The notes: generated from the letters alone by a model not told the origin. 64,000 nt of DNA from Pedobacter sp. (GCA_031119475.1 JAVHXV010000001.1:917116-981115); one strand, 5' to 3'. Positions 1 to 9,991 are shown, numbered from the stretch's first letter. Translations and numbers: made by a program.

Positions 1-1056
1 ATCATTTTTATTCTCGAGAGCTTTACGTCCGACCTCACCAAAACATTGGGAAATGAAGATGGGATTACACCCAATTTCGATACCTTGATCAATAAGGGCC
101 TACTGTTTACGCACATCTATGCTGCAGGAAATAGAACAGATAAAGGATTGATCGGTACCTTGACCGGCTTTCCGACATTAGGAACGGGAAGTATCGTTAA
201 ATGGCCAGAGAAAATGAAAAAAATTCCAGCTATCAGTCAAAAATTGGCACAGATCGGCTACCGCACCTCTTTTTATTATGGTGGAGAATCTGAATTCGAT
301 AACTATAAAGCATTTTTATTGAGCCATAATTATCAGAAAGTAGTTGACAAAAATAGTTTCGACAAAAAAGACATGAACTCAAAATGGGGCGCTTACGATG
401 CGCTGGTCTTTGAAAAGCAACTAAAGGAAATTGATCGTGAGAAGCAGCCATTCTTCTCAACCATCCTATCACTTACCAATCATGAACCTTTCGAATTACC
501 CGTGAAGCCGAAATTTGGTAATGCAGATATCATTCAAAAATTCAAAAGTACAGCCTATTATACCGATTCCTGTATTGGGGCTTATATGAATGAAGCTAAA
601 AAACAATCATGGTACAAAAATACCCTGTTTATTTTCGTTGCAGACCATGGCCATCTCTATCCAAAAAACAGGTACGAGATCTTCCAGCCACAACGCTATC
701 ACATCCCACTTTTGTTTTACGGGGATGTGATTAGAGATGAATTCAAAGGAAAAAAAATGGACAAGGTTGGAAGCCAACAGGATGTTGCAGCAACCTTATT
801 GCATCAGTTAAATATTCCTGCGAAAGATTTCTTATGGAGCAAAAATTTATTAAATCCTTTTAGCAAGGCTTTCGCGTTCTTTAGCTGGGACAATGGATTG
901 GCTTTTATCAATGATAAACATTGTGTTACATTTGATAACATTGGGAAAAATATTTTGTACAATAGTAATCCTAAGGACTCCGTTCAGACCAATCAAATTT
1001 TAAAACAGGGACAAGCCTATTTACAACTTGCTTATCAACAATTTATAAAACTATAA
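1..1056 (+). CDS. LTA synthase/phosphoglycerol transferase-type sulfatase (5' truncated by window)
   Basis: The reading frame is open from base 1, so the N terminus (normally several membrane segments) lies outside the window. The visible 351 residues are the extracytoplasmic alkaline-phosphatase/sulfatase fold. ILESF gives the first metal-binding Glu (residue 6). GNRTDKG carries the expected nucleophile Thr (residue 46). FVADHGH supplies the metal-binding Asp/His (215-216). Family members move phosphoglycerol-type groups between lipids and glycans in the periplasm; in Gram-negative Bacteroidota the substrate is uncertain. The DPP IV gene follows after 11 bp, so the two are probably co-transcribed. 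The family is clear, the substrate is not. Confidence 0.85.
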   Translation: MIFILESFTSDLTKTLGNEDGITPNFDTLINKGLLFTHIYAAGNRTDKGLIGTLTGFPTLGTGSIVKWPEKMKKIPAISQKLAQIGYRTSFYYGGESEFDNYKAFLLSHNYQKVVDKNSFDKKDMNSKWGAYDALVFEKQLKEIDREKQPFFSTILSLTNHEPFELPVKPKFGNADIIQKFKSTAYYTDSCIGAYMNEAKKQSWYKNTLFIFVADHGHLYPKNRYEIFQPQRYHIPLLFYGDVIRDEFKGKKMDKVGSQQDVAATLLHQLNIPAKDFLWSKNLLNPFSKAFAFFSWDNGLAFINDKHCVTFDNIGKNILYNSNPKDSVQTNQILKQGQAYLQLAYQQFIKL

Positions 1057-1067
1057 CTGACTAATTA

Positions 1068-3242
1068 ATGAAAATCACTAATTTATTGATCGCATTAGCG
1101 GCCTTGATTATCTTGGGCAGCGGGAATGTGAAGGCCCAAGGCAGGGGCGCAATCAACTGGACAAAAGACGGAAACAGTTATTACCAAAACTCGGGAGGGG
1201 AAATCATTACGATTACCTTGCCAAAAAATGAGCGTAAGACCGTCATCAGCAGACAACTGCTGACGCCGGCTGGCGCAAGCAATCCTTTGGCTGTACGAAG
1301 CTTCCAACTTACCGATGATGGTTCAAAGGCCTTGATCTATACCAACACCAAACGTGTATGGCGCCAGGATAGTCGTGGCGACTATTGGGTAGCAGACCTG
1401 ACCAACAACAAATTGACCCAACTTGGAAAAGGTAAGCCTGCCTCTTCCCTGATGTTTGCCAAATTTTCTCCAGATGGCTCAAAAGTTGCCTATGTGAGCG
1501 AGCATAACCTGTATGTTGAGGATATTGCGAGCGGCAACATCAAGCCTTTAACCACAGATGGCACCTTGAGAATGATCAACGGAACATTTGATTGGGTATA
1601 TGAAGAAGAATTTGGCTGCCTGGATGGCTTTAGGTGGAGCCCTGATGGTCAATCTATCGCCTACTGGCAAATTGATGCCACAAAGATCAAAAATTTTCTG
1701 ATGATCAATAACACCGACTCTATCTACTCCTTTAATGTTCCTGTGGAATACCCCAAAGTTGGGCAGAATCCATCAGCTTGTAAGATCGGTGTTGTGAACA
1801 TCGCAAATGCCTCAACCAAATGGCTGGCCGTACCTGGAGACAATGTTCAACATTATATTCCCCGGATGGAATGGATTCCCAATTCTAATGAAGTTATCTT
1901 GCAGCAGCTGAACCGTGAACAAAATGAAAGTAAGGTTTTTATTGCCAATGCCAGTACGGGCAGCATCACTGAAATCTACAAGGAAAACGATAAAGCCTGG
2001 ATTGATGCTACAGAAGGCTGGACCTGGCTAAATGGAAATAAGGAGTTTGTATGGCAAACCGAAAAAGATGGCTATACACATCTTTATCGAATCAGTAAGG
2101 ATGGAAAAAAGGAGACATTGATCACAAAAGGCAATTATGATGTCATCAGCGTAAACCTGATCGACGAGAAAAATAATGTAGTCTATTTTATGGCCTCGCC
2201 GAACAATGCTACCCAAAAATATTTATATAAAACCAAGCTTGATGGGAAAGGAAAGCTTGAAATGGTTACCCCATCCATCCTGCCAGGCACCCACAGCTAT
2301 TCCATATCACCAAATGGGCTTTTTGCCCGTCATAGCTACAATAGCTCTATTGTGGCGCCAATCACAGAGTGGATGAATTTTACGACCAATAATCCATTGA
2401 CCATGGAAGGCAGTATCACCAATCAATTGGCCAAGCAGCAGCCGCCCAAGAATAAGGTCGAATTTTTTAAGGTGACCACCGAAGATGGCATTGAAATGGA
2501 TGGCTGGATGAAAAAACCAGATAATTTCGATCCTAATAAAAAATATCCAGTCGTATTTTATGTTTATGGAGAGCCTGCTTCCCAAACTGCCGCCGATGTT
2601 TGGGGTGCCGGATCAAATCGCCTTTATGCAGGAGATATGGCCAAAGATGGTTACATCTACATTTCTATGGATAACCGTGGTGCTCCAGTTCCAAAGGGGG
2701 CCGCATGGAGAAAGGCAATCTATAAAAATATCGGTATCATTAACATCCGCGACCAGGCGATGGCTACCAAAAAATTATTGGCTACCTATCCTTTTATGGA
2801 TAAAGATCGCGTTGCGGTACATGGCTGGAGCGGCGGTGGATCTTCTACCCTCAACCTCCTGTTCCAATATCCAGAAATTTACAAGACCGGGATTGCCGTT
2901 GCTGCAGTTGCCAACCAATTAACTTACGACAATATCTATCAGGAGCGTTACATGGGCACGCCTTTTCCTAGTACCGAAGCTTATGTAAAAGGCTCTCCGA
3001 TTACCTATGCGAAAAACCTGCAGGGCAATCTTTTGTATATCCATGGCACTGGAGACGATAATGTTCATTATCAAAATGCAGAAATGCTGATCAATGAGCT
3101 GGTCAAAAACAGGAAAGTTTTTCAATTGATGAGCTATCCTAACCGTACCCATGGGATCTTTGAAGGTGCAGGCACAAGTGAGCACCTCGCATTAACCTAT
3201 ACCAAGTTTTTAAAAGAAAATTGCCCTCCGGGAGCCAGATAA
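1068..3242 (+). CDS. Dipeptidyl peptidase IV (S9 family serine peptidase)
   Basis: 724 aa with a signal peptide (MKITNLLIALAALIILGSG, cut near VKAQ). It releases N-terminal X-Pro/X-Ala dipeptides in the periplasm. The N-terminal two thirds is an eight-bladed propeller. DWVYEEEFG is the DPP IV Glu-Glu motif that binds the substrate amino terminus. The C-terminal alpha/beta hydrolase has the nucleophile in GWSGGG (Ser588), Asp in GTGDDN (about 663-664) and His in NRTHG (695). GWSGGG replaces the usual GWSYGG, a mild deviation. Length matches bacterial DPP IV. A hairpin terminator follows the stop. Confidence 0.95.
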   Translation: MKITNLLIALAALIILGSGNVKAQGRGAINWTKDGNSYYQNSGGEIITITLPKNERKTVISRQLLTPAGASNPLAVRSFQLTDDGSKALIYTNTKRVWRQDSRGDYWVADLTNNKLTQLGKGKPASSLMFAKFSPDGSKVAYVSEHNLYVEDIASGNIKPLTTDGTLRMINGTFDWVYEEEFGCLDGFRWSPDGQSIAYWQIDATKIKNFLMINNTDSIYSFNVPVEYPKVGQNPSACKIGVVNIANASTKWLAVPGDNVQHYIPRMEWIPNSNEVILQQLNREQNESKVFIANASTGSITEIYKENDKAWIDATEGWTWLNGNKEFVWQTEKDGYTHLYRISKDGKKETLITKGNYDVISVNLIDEKNNVVYFMASPNNATQKYLYKTKLDGKGKLEMVTPSILPGTHSYSISPNGLFARHSYNSSIVAPITEWMNFTTNNPLTMEGSITNQLAKQQPPKNKVEFFKVTTEDGIEMDGWMKKPDNFDPNKKYPVVFYVYGEPASQTAADVWGAGSNRLYAGDMAKDGYIYISMDNRGAPVPKGAAWRKAIYKNIGIINIRDQAMATKKLLATYPFMDKDRVAVHGWSGGGSSTLNLLFQYPEIYKTGIAVAAVANQLTYDNIYQERYMGTPFPSTEAYVKGSPITYAKNLQGNLLYIHGTGDDNVHYQNAEMLINELVKNRKVFQLMSYPNRTHGIFEGAGTSEHLALTYTKFLKENCPPGAR

Positions 3243-3250
3243 CAATCATT

Positions 3251-3288
3251 AAACCTACGAAGCCTTTATTTTGGGCTTTGTAGGTTTT
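3251..3288 (+). terminator. Hairpin terminator between convergent genes
   Basis: AAACCTACGAAGCC (3251-3264) pairs with GGCTTTGTAGGTTT (3274-3287) with one mismatch and an AT-rich 9-nt loop. A short T run follows on the plus strand. It lies between the DPP IV stop and the convergent DUF3307 stop and may serve both. Confidence 0.75.
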
Positions 3289-4014
3289 CTATACGGTTGA
3301 TATCGTAACCTGTACAACCGTTAAAGCTACGATCAGGGCTATTCCAAAACTCAACAGCGTACCAATCAGTACATATTCCGTAAGTTTAAGATCATGGGCT
3401 TCTTTCAGGTCGCCAAACCTGAAAATAGATTTGGCTGCCAATAAAAACCCTACCGCTTCAAAATGACTTGTGCAGATGAACAGGTAGATCAATAGCCGCT
3501 CCAAAATCCCGATAAATTTTCCAGCATCCTGGAGCGATTCTGTCCGTTTCAGGCTTCCTTTTTCTTGAGGGATCCATTTTGCAATGATGATCCTGATAAA
3601 AATCGCTGCTGGTGAAGTTAGGAAAAGGGCGCCCAAAAGGATCAGCCAAAGTTTCGGATCCTGTAAAAAACCAAAATCCAGATGAGGCTTTACATAGGCA
3701 AACCAGCCAATCACGATTACCATCAGGTGTAGGAGCTGATCTACAAAAAACCATATCCGTTTCGTGCGTTCTTTTTGAAAGCTCAATTTTAGGATATCGA
3801 TGATTCCATGGAGCAATCCTATGGCGACAGCCAGTTTCCACACATCGAATGAAAGGAAAACCACAATGATCAGCACAATATGCAATACAATGTGCAGGTA
3901 TAGTTTCCACGATTTCCACTTTTTCTGTTCCTTTTCCCGTACCCATGCATTGGGCTGAAAGAAAAAATCTCCAAGAATATGTGACAATAATAGCTTAAGC
4001 AGTACGATTTCCAT
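3289..4014 (-). CDS. DUF3307 integral membrane protein
   Basis: 241 aa from MEIVLLKLL; the reading frame is open 20 codons further up but that part lies in SatD. The start LLLSHILGDFFFQP is typical of DUF3307 proteins, followed by about six hydrophobic segments. Molecular function is unknown. The start codon lies inside the end of the SatD gene (20-nt overlap), so the two are translationally linked; DUF3307 and SatD genes are often neighbours. The HGIIDILKLSFQKER segment and the next TM helices are the best conserved family parts. Confidence 0.8.
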   Translation of the reverse strand: MEIVLLKLLLSHILGDFFFQPNAWVREKEQKKWKSWKLYLHIVLHIVLIIVVFLSFDVWKLAVAIGLLHGIIDILKLSFQKERTKRIWFFVDQLLHLMVIVIGWFAYVKPHLDFGFLQDPKLWLILLGALFLTSPAAIFIRIIIAKWIPQEKGSLKRTESLQDAGKFIGILERLLIYLFICTSHFEAVGFLLAAKSIFRFGDLKEAHDLKLTEYVLIGTLLSFGIALIVALTVVQVTISTV

Positions 4015-4624
4015 GTTGCCTGATGAGTTTGTTGATCTGTGTCCGATATTTATGCTCCAGGTCCATGATCTCATTAAAATGGGCGCGTTTCAGCGCTTCA
4101 CTTACAGAAGATTGGCTTCTCCCTGTGATTTTAGCGATCTTATCCTGTTTGATATCCTGGTTTTCAATGGCATATTTTACCATTTCAGCCGAAATCTGCC
4201 CCCAACTGTCCATAGCGATCAATGCCAAGCGGATGGACAGGTTAAAATCTTCATCAAACCCGTCCCAGCGAGATTGGATGGCCAAATTCGTTTTCGTAGC
4301 CTTGAGCGCATCAAAAGCTGCACCAGAAAGGATAAAGGCTTCTCCATTGGCTTCCGTAATTTTTTCAGAGTCTATATTTTTTTCGCCAATGCCAATGCCC
4401 ATCCTTACGTCGGCCTTTTTAATGGTCTTTAGGCAGGCTTTGATATAGATGGCCTGTAAAAGTGCCTCAGGCGCACTGATTTCCAGTTGAAAGCTATCGC
4501 CCCTAAAGATTTCCCATTTCGTTTTTTCGCCAAATAAGGTAGATAAGGCACTTTTCAAGGTATCTATCCAGTCTGCTGTGATATTTCTGGAGTTGATAAC
4601 ATCTCCCGTTATTACTGCAATCAT
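3995..4624 (-). CDS. SatD family protein with C-terminal helix-turn-helix
   Basis: 209 aa. MIAVITGDVINSR at the start and the RGDSFQLEI and GIGIGE segments match the SatD family (first named from a streptococcal acid-tolerance locus). The C-terminal part, about residues 150-195 (IKQDKIAKITGRSQSSVSEA), reads as a winged or simple helix-turn-helix, so this is likely a DNA-binding regulator. It is the first gene of a two-gene unit with DUF3307. The upstream array of TATCGG palindromes ends only 8 nt before the start codon, which suggests autoregulation. Confidence 0.8.
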   Translation of the reverse strand: MIAVITGDVINSRNITADWIDTLKSALSTLFGEKTKWEIFRGDSFQLEISAPEALLQAIYIKACLKTIKKADVRMGIGIGEKNIDSEKITEANGEAFILSGAAFDALKATKTNLAIQSRWDGFDEDFNLSIRLALIAMDSWGQISAEMVKYAIENQDIKQDKIAKITGRSQSSVSEALKRAHFNEIMDLEHKYRTQINKLIRQHGNRTA

Positions 4625-4632
4625 TTTACTAA

Positions 4633-4704
4633 TATCGGCTTTTTATCCGATATTCCAAATTATCGGCTAATTACCCGATATTTGAATTTATCGGCTATTT
4701 ACGG
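4633..4704 (-). promoter_or_regulatory. Phased palindromic operator array upstream of satD-like gene
   Basis: TATCGG begins at 4633, 4661 and 4689, an exact 28-bp period. The first two copies are complete palindromes, TATCGG-N8-CCGATA (4633-4652 and 4661-4680). The third keeps the left arm and the CTATTTAC spacer but the right arm is lost where the GGTT repeat begins. The array overlaps the expected promoter and leader of the SatD-like gene. Binding by SatD itself is inferred. Confidence 0.7.
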
Positions 4705-4738
4705 TTGGTTGGTTGGTTGGTTGGTTGGTTGGTTGGTT
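4703..4738. repeat. Tetranucleotide tandem repeat (GGTT)9
   Basis: Nine perfect GGTT units. It lies between the SatD operator array and the exonuclease gene and outside both coding regions. Such tracts can slip during replication; any effect here would be on transcription rather than reading frame. Confidence 0.9.
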
Positions 4739-4770
4739 AGTAGTTAGCAAATTAAATGATTACAAGCACC

Positions 4771-4850
<80 letters not shown>

Positions 4851-4883
4851 AAACTAATCTCTCCTTTTAATGTTTATACATCA

Positions 4884-5903
4884 ATGGCCTTGATAAAATT
4901 TACCAATAGGGGAATATATTGTCCGCAGGGAGATTTTTACATCGACCCATGGCATCCTGTAGATTATGCGGTAACCACACACGGCCACGCAGACCATGTA
5001 AAGTGGGGCAATAAGAACTACCTTTGCCACGAACTGACCAAACCAATCTTGAAACAACGTTACGGATTGGATGAAAATGTAGAAACATTACCATATGGCG
5101 AAACAATCGACATCAATGGGGTGAAATTAACACTATTTCCAGCTGGCCATGTCATCGGCTCAGCTCAGGTCAGGTTGGCCTACAAAGGGGAAATATGTGT
5201 TGTTTCTGGAGATTATAAGGTAGAATATGATGGGATCAGTACTGAATTTGAACCTGTCAAATGCCATACTTTCGTGTCTGAAAGTACATTCGGACTACCC
5301 ATATACAATTGGCAGCCCCAATCGGACATTTTTGAGCAGATCAGTAATTGGGTCGATTCAAATCACCAAAAACAAAAAACCAGTGTATTGGTGGCCTATA
5401 GCCTTGGAAAAGCACAACGGTTGATCAAAAACCTGGCAGGACGCTATCCCATTTACGTACACAATTCGATCGCCAACCTCAATGAAGGCTTCGAATCGGT
5501 AGGCGTAAAATTACCTGCCACCATTAGGATAACGCCAGAAATCAAAAAGGACGAACTCCAAAAAGGAATTGTCATCGTTCCTCCGGTAATGACGGAAGGA
5601 AGGTGGATAAAAACCTTGCAACAGCCTGCAATAGGTGTATGTTCCGGCTGGATGATGGTGCGTGCAGGAAGGAGATGGAGGAGCGCGGATGCAGGTTTTG
5701 CCCTGAGCGACCATGCCGACTGGAACGGACTGCTCTCTGCCATCAGTGCAACTGGAGCCGAAGAGGTATTTGTGACCCACGGATCTACAGCTGTATTTGC
5801 CAAATACCTGAACGAAATAGGCACCAGCGCTCAAGAAGTAACCACAAAATATGGCAGTGAAGATGATGAGGAAACCTTAACCAAAGCCGAACCTGAACCT
5901 TGA
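4884..5903 (+). CDS. Ligase-associated DNA exonuclease (MBL fold)
   Basis: 339 aa from MALIKFT. An in-frame start at 4713 would add a repeat-encoded leader without family similarity, so it was not used. A metallo-beta-lactamase/beta-CASP-type nuclease: HGHADH at residues 33-38 is the HxHxDH metal motif, with FPAGHVIGS and SGDYKVEYDG following. In the ligase-associated repair cluster this enzyme processes DNA ends. It is the first gene of the four-gene operon; its stop overlaps the ligase start by 4 nt (TTGA). A repeat-rich spacer precedes it. Confidence 0.92.
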   Translation: MALIKFTNRGIYCPQGDFYIDPWHPVDYAVTTHGHADHVKWGNKNYLCHELTKPILKQRYGLDENVETLPYGETIDINGVKLTLFPAGHVIGSAQVRLAYKGEICVVSGDYKVEYDGISTEFEPVKCHTFVSESTFGLPIYNWQPQSDIFEQISNWVDSNHQKQKTSVLVAYSLGKAQRLIKNLAGRYPIYVHNSIANLNEGFESVGVKLPATIRITPEIKKDELQKGIVIVPPVMTEGRWIKTLQQPAIGVCSGWMMVRAGRRWRSADAGFALSDHADWNGLLSAISATGAEEVFVTHGSTAVFAKYLNEIGTSAQEVTTKYGSEDDEETLTKAEPEP

Positions 5904-7504
5904 AACGTTTTTCACAACTGATACAGGAGCTAGAGCTCAGCAACAAGACCAATGATAAGATCAGTGCATTGGTAGCCTATTTTTCAGAAGCCGACGATAG
6001 GGATAAACCCTACGTAATCGCCATGTTCACTGGCAAAAGGCCAAAAAGACCTGTCAATACCGCTCTGATTAAGCAGTGGGCCATTGAACTCAGTGGCATT
6101 CCAGAATGGTTGTTTGCAGAAAGCTACCATAGCGTAGGCGACTTGAGTGAAACAATTGCTTTAATCTTGCCGCCCGCAGCACGCACGATAGAAAAATCGT
6201 TGGCAGATTGGATTACCGAGCTGGCCTCCTTGCACGGAAAAACAGATGAAGAGAAGAAAAACTACATCTTAGATGCCTGGAACTCGCTAAATTCTCAAGA
6301 AAGATTCATCTTCAATAAGCTGATATCCGGAAATTTTAGAATAGGCGTTTCCAATAAAATGTTGGTCAATGCCATTGCGAAACAGGGCGAAATCGACAGC
6401 AACAAGATCATGCACAGCATCATGGGCAAATGGCAGCCAAATGAAATCACCTATCAGCAACTGCTTGAAGGAGCGCATGTTAACACCGATAATTCTTGGC
6501 CCTACCCTTTCTGCTTAGCCTATGCGCTTGATGCAGGTCCAGAAAGCTTGGGCCCAACCTCGCTCTGGCAAGCCGAATGGAAATGGGATGGCATACGTGG
6601 GCAGATTGTTAAAAGAAATGGAGAGCTCTTCATCTGGTCGCGAGGAGAAGAACTGGTAACAGCCCAATTCCCAGAACTGCATTTTTTGGGCGACCAACTA
6701 GAAGATGGAACAGTGCTCGATGGGGAAATCCTAGCCGTAAAAGACGGAAAAGTGCTATCGTTTAGTACACTGCAGCAAAGATTGAACCGCAAAACCATCA
6801 ATAAATCCCAGCTGAATGATGCGCCGATTGGTTTTTATACCTATGATATCTTGGAACACAAAGGGATCGACATCAGGGAAGAACCTTTAGCCAAGCGAAG
6901 GGAACTGCTCAAAACATTAATTAATAGCCTCAGCAACCAAAACACCATTTTTCTCTCGCCCGTCATCGCCTTTGAGAGTTGGGAACACCTGGCCAGCTTA
7001 AGGGAAACAGCCAGGGAAATCAACAGCGAAGGCATTATGCTCAAAAAATTGGATTCAATTTTCCATACCGGCAGAAAACGTGGTGATTGGTGGAAATGGA
7101 AGATCAACCCCTATACTGTTGATACCGTGATGATCTATGCCCAAAAAGGAAGTGGCCGCCGGGCCAACTTTTTTACCGATTACACTTTTGCCGTACGGGA
7201 TGGTGAGCAATTGATTACCATTGCCAAAGCTTATTCAGGACTGACAGATAAGGAAATCAAAGAGGTAAATTCTTTTGTGAATAAAAATGCGATCGAAAAA
7301 TTTGGGCCCGTACGAACGGTGAAACCGGAACTGGTCTTTGAAATCGCCTTTGAGGGCATTGCAGAAAGCAAAAGACATAAAGCAGGGCTGGCCTTGCGTT
7401 TTCCGCGCATCGCAAGGTGGCGAAAGGATAAAAATGCCGATGAAATTAATACCTTAGACGACCTGCGGCAGCTGCTTTCCGCACAGGAACTGGGCCAAGA
7501 CTAA
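5900..7504 (+). CDS. ATP-dependent DNA ligase, cluster-associated type
   Basis: 534 aa; TTG start inside the exonuclease stop (TTGA overlap), supported by the family-like beginning MKRFSQLIQEL. An N-terminal DNA-binding domain (about 1-200) precedes the nucleotidyltransferase core with EWKWDG (motif I, AMP-accepting Lys228), FYTYDI (motif III), SEGIMLKK (motif IV) and WWKWKI (motif V), then the OB-fold to the C terminus. Seals DNA nicks using ATP, distinct from the NAD-dependent LigA expected elsewhere in the genome. The helicase gene follows after 14 bp. Confidence 0.94.
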   Translation: MKRFSQLIQELELSNKTNDKISALVAYFSEADDRDKPYVIAMFTGKRPKRPVNTALIKQWAIELSGIPEWLFAESYHSVGDLSETIALILPPAARTIEKSLADWITELASLHGKTDEEKKNYILDAWNSLNSQERFIFNKLISGNFRIGVSNKMLVNAIAKQGEIDSNKIMHSIMGKWQPNEITYQQLLEGAHVNTDNSWPYPFCLAYALDAGPESLGPTSLWQAEWKWDGIRGQIVKRNGELFIWSRGEELVTAQFPELHFLGDQLEDGTVLDGEILAVKDGKVLSFSTLQQRLNRKTINKSQLNDAPIGFYTYDILEHKGIDIREEPLAKRRELLKTLINSLSNQNTIFLSPVIAFESWEHLASLRETAREINSEGIMLKKLDSIFHTGRKRGDWWKWKINPYTVDTVMIYAQKGSGRRANFFTDYTFAVRDGEQLITIAKAYSGLTDKEIKEVNSFVNKNAIEKFGPVRTVKPELVFEIAFEGIAESKRHKAGLALRFPRIARWRKDKNADEINTLDDLRQLLSAQELGQD

Positions 7505-7518
7505 TTTCATTAACCTAC

Positions 7519-9987
7519 ATGCAAAAAACAGTTGGCTACAAAAAAATAATAGATTGGTTAAAAGCTGATCACAAAAAACCTTTTGATTTTCAAAAGGAAG
7601 CATGGGAATATTATTTAAATGGATACAGCGGCATTGTAAATGCACCTACAGGTTTCGGAAAAACGTTCTCATTGTTTTTGGCAGTTGTGATTGAAGGGAT
7701 CAATTTAGACGAAAAGACAAAGCGTAAAGGCAAAGACCGCTTACAGCTCATTTGGATTACCCCGCTGCGCTCATTGGCCAAAGATATTGCTCGCGCCATG
7801 AGGGAAGTACTTGCCGAGCTTGATCTCGAGTGGGAAGTGGCGGTCAGGAATGGCGATACGACAAGCAATGAGAAGCTGCAACAAAAGAAATCGATGCCCG
7901 AAGTGTTGTTGATCACCCCAGAAAGCCTGCACCTGTTATTGGCACAAAAGGGATCCTCTACCCTCTTCCAAAACTTAAAATGCATTGTGGCAGACGAATG
8001 GCACGAACTTTTGGGCAGCAAGCGGGGTGTGCTGGTCGAACTGGCCATTTCAAGGATAAAGGGCCTGCAAGCTAAAACTGGCCATCCACACCTGCGTGTT
8101 TGGGGCATTTCGGCCACCATTGGCAATATTGAGGAAGCATTGGATGTAATTGCGCCCGATGAAAAGGAAAAACGTACGATCGTTAAAGCTCAGCTGAACA
8201 AGAAGATCCAGATCAAATCTGTCCTGCCAGATGATATAGAAACCTTGCCATGGGCGGGCCATCTTGGACTTAAACTGGCCTACAAGTTACTCCCCATCAT
8301 CAAAAAGAGCAAAACCACGTTGATTTTTATCAATACGCGCGGGCAGTCGGAAATGTGGTACCAGCACCTGCTCAATATTGAACCTGAACTGGCCGGAAGG
8401 ATTGCCATCCACCACGGTTCGATCGATTATGAGCTACGGAACTGGATTGAAGATTCGCTACATACAGGCCTACTCAAAGCAGTGATCGCTACATCCTCAC
8501 TTGATTTGGGCGTAGATTTTAAGCCTGTCGATACAGTGGTACAGGTGGGCTCGCCAAAAGGTGTTGCACGATTTTTACAGCGTGCCGGCCGTTCAGGGCA
8601 TTCGCCTGGCGAAACCTCTAAAATCTATTTTCTGCCCACCCATGCACTGGAACTGGTTGAAGCTGCAGCCATTAAGGAAGCCGCCAGGGAAAATAACATC
8701 GAAAGCAGGGAGCCTGTAATCATGGTATTCGATACCTTGGTGCAATACCTGGTTACCCTGGCCATAGGCGATGGATTCGATGAACAGCAAACCTATGAAG
8801 AAATTAAGAAAACACACGCCTTTAAATTGCTGCTGCCCGAAGAATGGACCTGGCTCATGCAATTTATCACCTCTGGGGGCAGTAGCCTAGATGCCTATCA
8901 GGAATTTAGAAAAGTCGTAAAAGATGAAGGAGATGGGCTTTGGAAAGTCAAGAGCAGGCAGATTGCCATGCGCCATCGCTTACATATCGGCACCATTGTG
9001 AGCGATGCGATGCTAAAGGTAAAGTTCCTTTCTGGGGGATATATTGGCATGGTCGAGGAGTATTTCGTATCCAAACTAAAAGCTGGTGATAGCTTCACCT
9101 TGGCGGGAAGGATCTTGGAATTTGTACACATCAAGGACATGACCGTCATCGTGAGAAAAAGCAAGCAGAAAAAGGCCATCTCGCCAAGCTGGTTAGGTGG
9201 TCGATTGCCCTTGTCTTCCAATCTAGGCATGGTCTTGCGCAAAAAATATAATGAAGTCCTCCATAAAACCCATCAAGATGAGGAGTTGGACGTAGTTTAT
9301 CCCTTATTTTTGGAGCAGCAGGCCCGATCCCATGTTCCCAGGAATGATGAATTATTAATTGAAGTCATTAACAACAAAGAAGGTTTCCACCTTTTCGCCT
9401 ACCCATTTGAAGGTAGGCTTGTCCATGAAATCCTGGCTGCGTTAGTCGCCTATCGCCTGGGAAAATTAATCCCGATTACCTTTTCATTGGCCATGAACGA
9501 TTATGGCTTCGAACTGCTCAGCGACATCGAAATCCCTATGGACGATGCCATCGCCTACGAGGTGTTTTCGCCAGTAAATTTAACGGAAGACATTAAAATG
9601 AGCATTAATGCGACCGAAATGGCCAGACGGAAATTTAGGGACATTGCCTGTATCGCCGGTTTAGTGTTCCAGGGGTATCCCGGAAAATATGTTGCCAATC
9701 GGCAATTGCAGTCGTCGGCCGGATTATTTTTCAATGTTTTTAGCGATTACGATAAACATAATTTACTTTTGCGCCAGGCTTATGACGAGGTTTTTTATCA
9801 GCAATTGGAAGAGCCCCGTTTAGCTGCCGCCCTACATCGGATCCAAGAGAGCACGATTGTGATTACCTACCCCAAAAGGTTTACCCCACTGTCTTTCCCC
9901 ATCAAGGTGGATAGCCTAAGGGCAAACATGAGTTCTGAAGAACTGGACCAACGGATTGAACGGATGAAGGCAGAGGTTTTTAAGTAA
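7519..9987 (+). CDS. Ligase-associated DEXH-box helicase (Lhr-Core type)
   Basis: 822 aa superfamily 2 helicase. APTGFGKT (42-49) is Walker A/motif I, and ADEWH (158-162) is the DExH motif II. ISATIG is motif III and QRAGRSGH is motif VI. The long C-terminal winged-helix and Lhr-specific region (after about residue 430) matches the Lhr-Core architecture, a 3'-5' ATP-driven translocase in characterised relatives. It sits between the ligase and the metallophosphoesterase (4 bp to the next start), as in the known cluster. Confidence 0.94.
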   Translation: MQKTVGYKKIIDWLKADHKKPFDFQKEAWEYYLNGYSGIVNAPTGFGKTFSLFLAVVIEGINLDEKTKRKGKDRLQLIWITPLRSLAKDIARAMREVLAELDLEWEVAVRNGDTTSNEKLQQKKSMPEVLLITPESLHLLLAQKGSSTLFQNLKCIVADEWHELLGSKRGVLVELAISRIKGLQAKTGHPHLRVWGISATIGNIEEALDVIAPDEKEKRTIVKAQLNKKIQIKSVLPDDIETLPWAGHLGLKLAYKLLPIIKKSKTTLIFINTRGQSEMWYQHLLNIEPELAGRIAIHHGSIDYELRNWIEDSLHTGLLKAVIATSSLDLGVDFKPVDTVVQVGSPKGVARFLQRAGRSGHSPGETSKIYFLPTHALELVEAAAIKEAARENNIESREPVIMVFDTLVQYLVTLAIGDGFDEQQTYEEIKKTHAFKLLLPEEWTWLMQFITSGGSSLDAYQEFRKVVKDEGDGLWKVKSRQIAMRHRLHIGTIVSDAMLKVKFLSGGYIGMVEEYFVSKLKAGDSFTLAGRILEFVHIKDMTVIVRKSKQKKAISPSWLGGRLPLSSNLGMVLRKKYNEVLHKTHQDEELDVVYPLFLEQQARSHVPRNDELLIEVINNKEGFHLFAYPFEGRLVHEILAALVAYRLGKLIPITFSLAMNDYGFELLSDIEIPMDDAIAYEVFSPVNLTEDIKMSINATEMARRKFRDIACIAGLVFQGYPGKYVANRQLQSSAGLFFNVFSDYDKHNLLLRQAYDEVFYQQLEEPRLAAALHRIQESTIVITYPKRFTPLSFPIKVDSLRANMSSEELDQRIERMKAEVFK

Positions 9988-9991
9988 GTAG

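Noticed and set aside
3458..3946. 162-codon minus-strand open frame inside the DUF3307 gene
   Set aside because: Alternative frame of the DUF3307 gene with no family-like sequence.
4703..4738. Phase-variable coding repeat
   Set aside because: The tract lies outside any supported gene, so frame switching is not possible.
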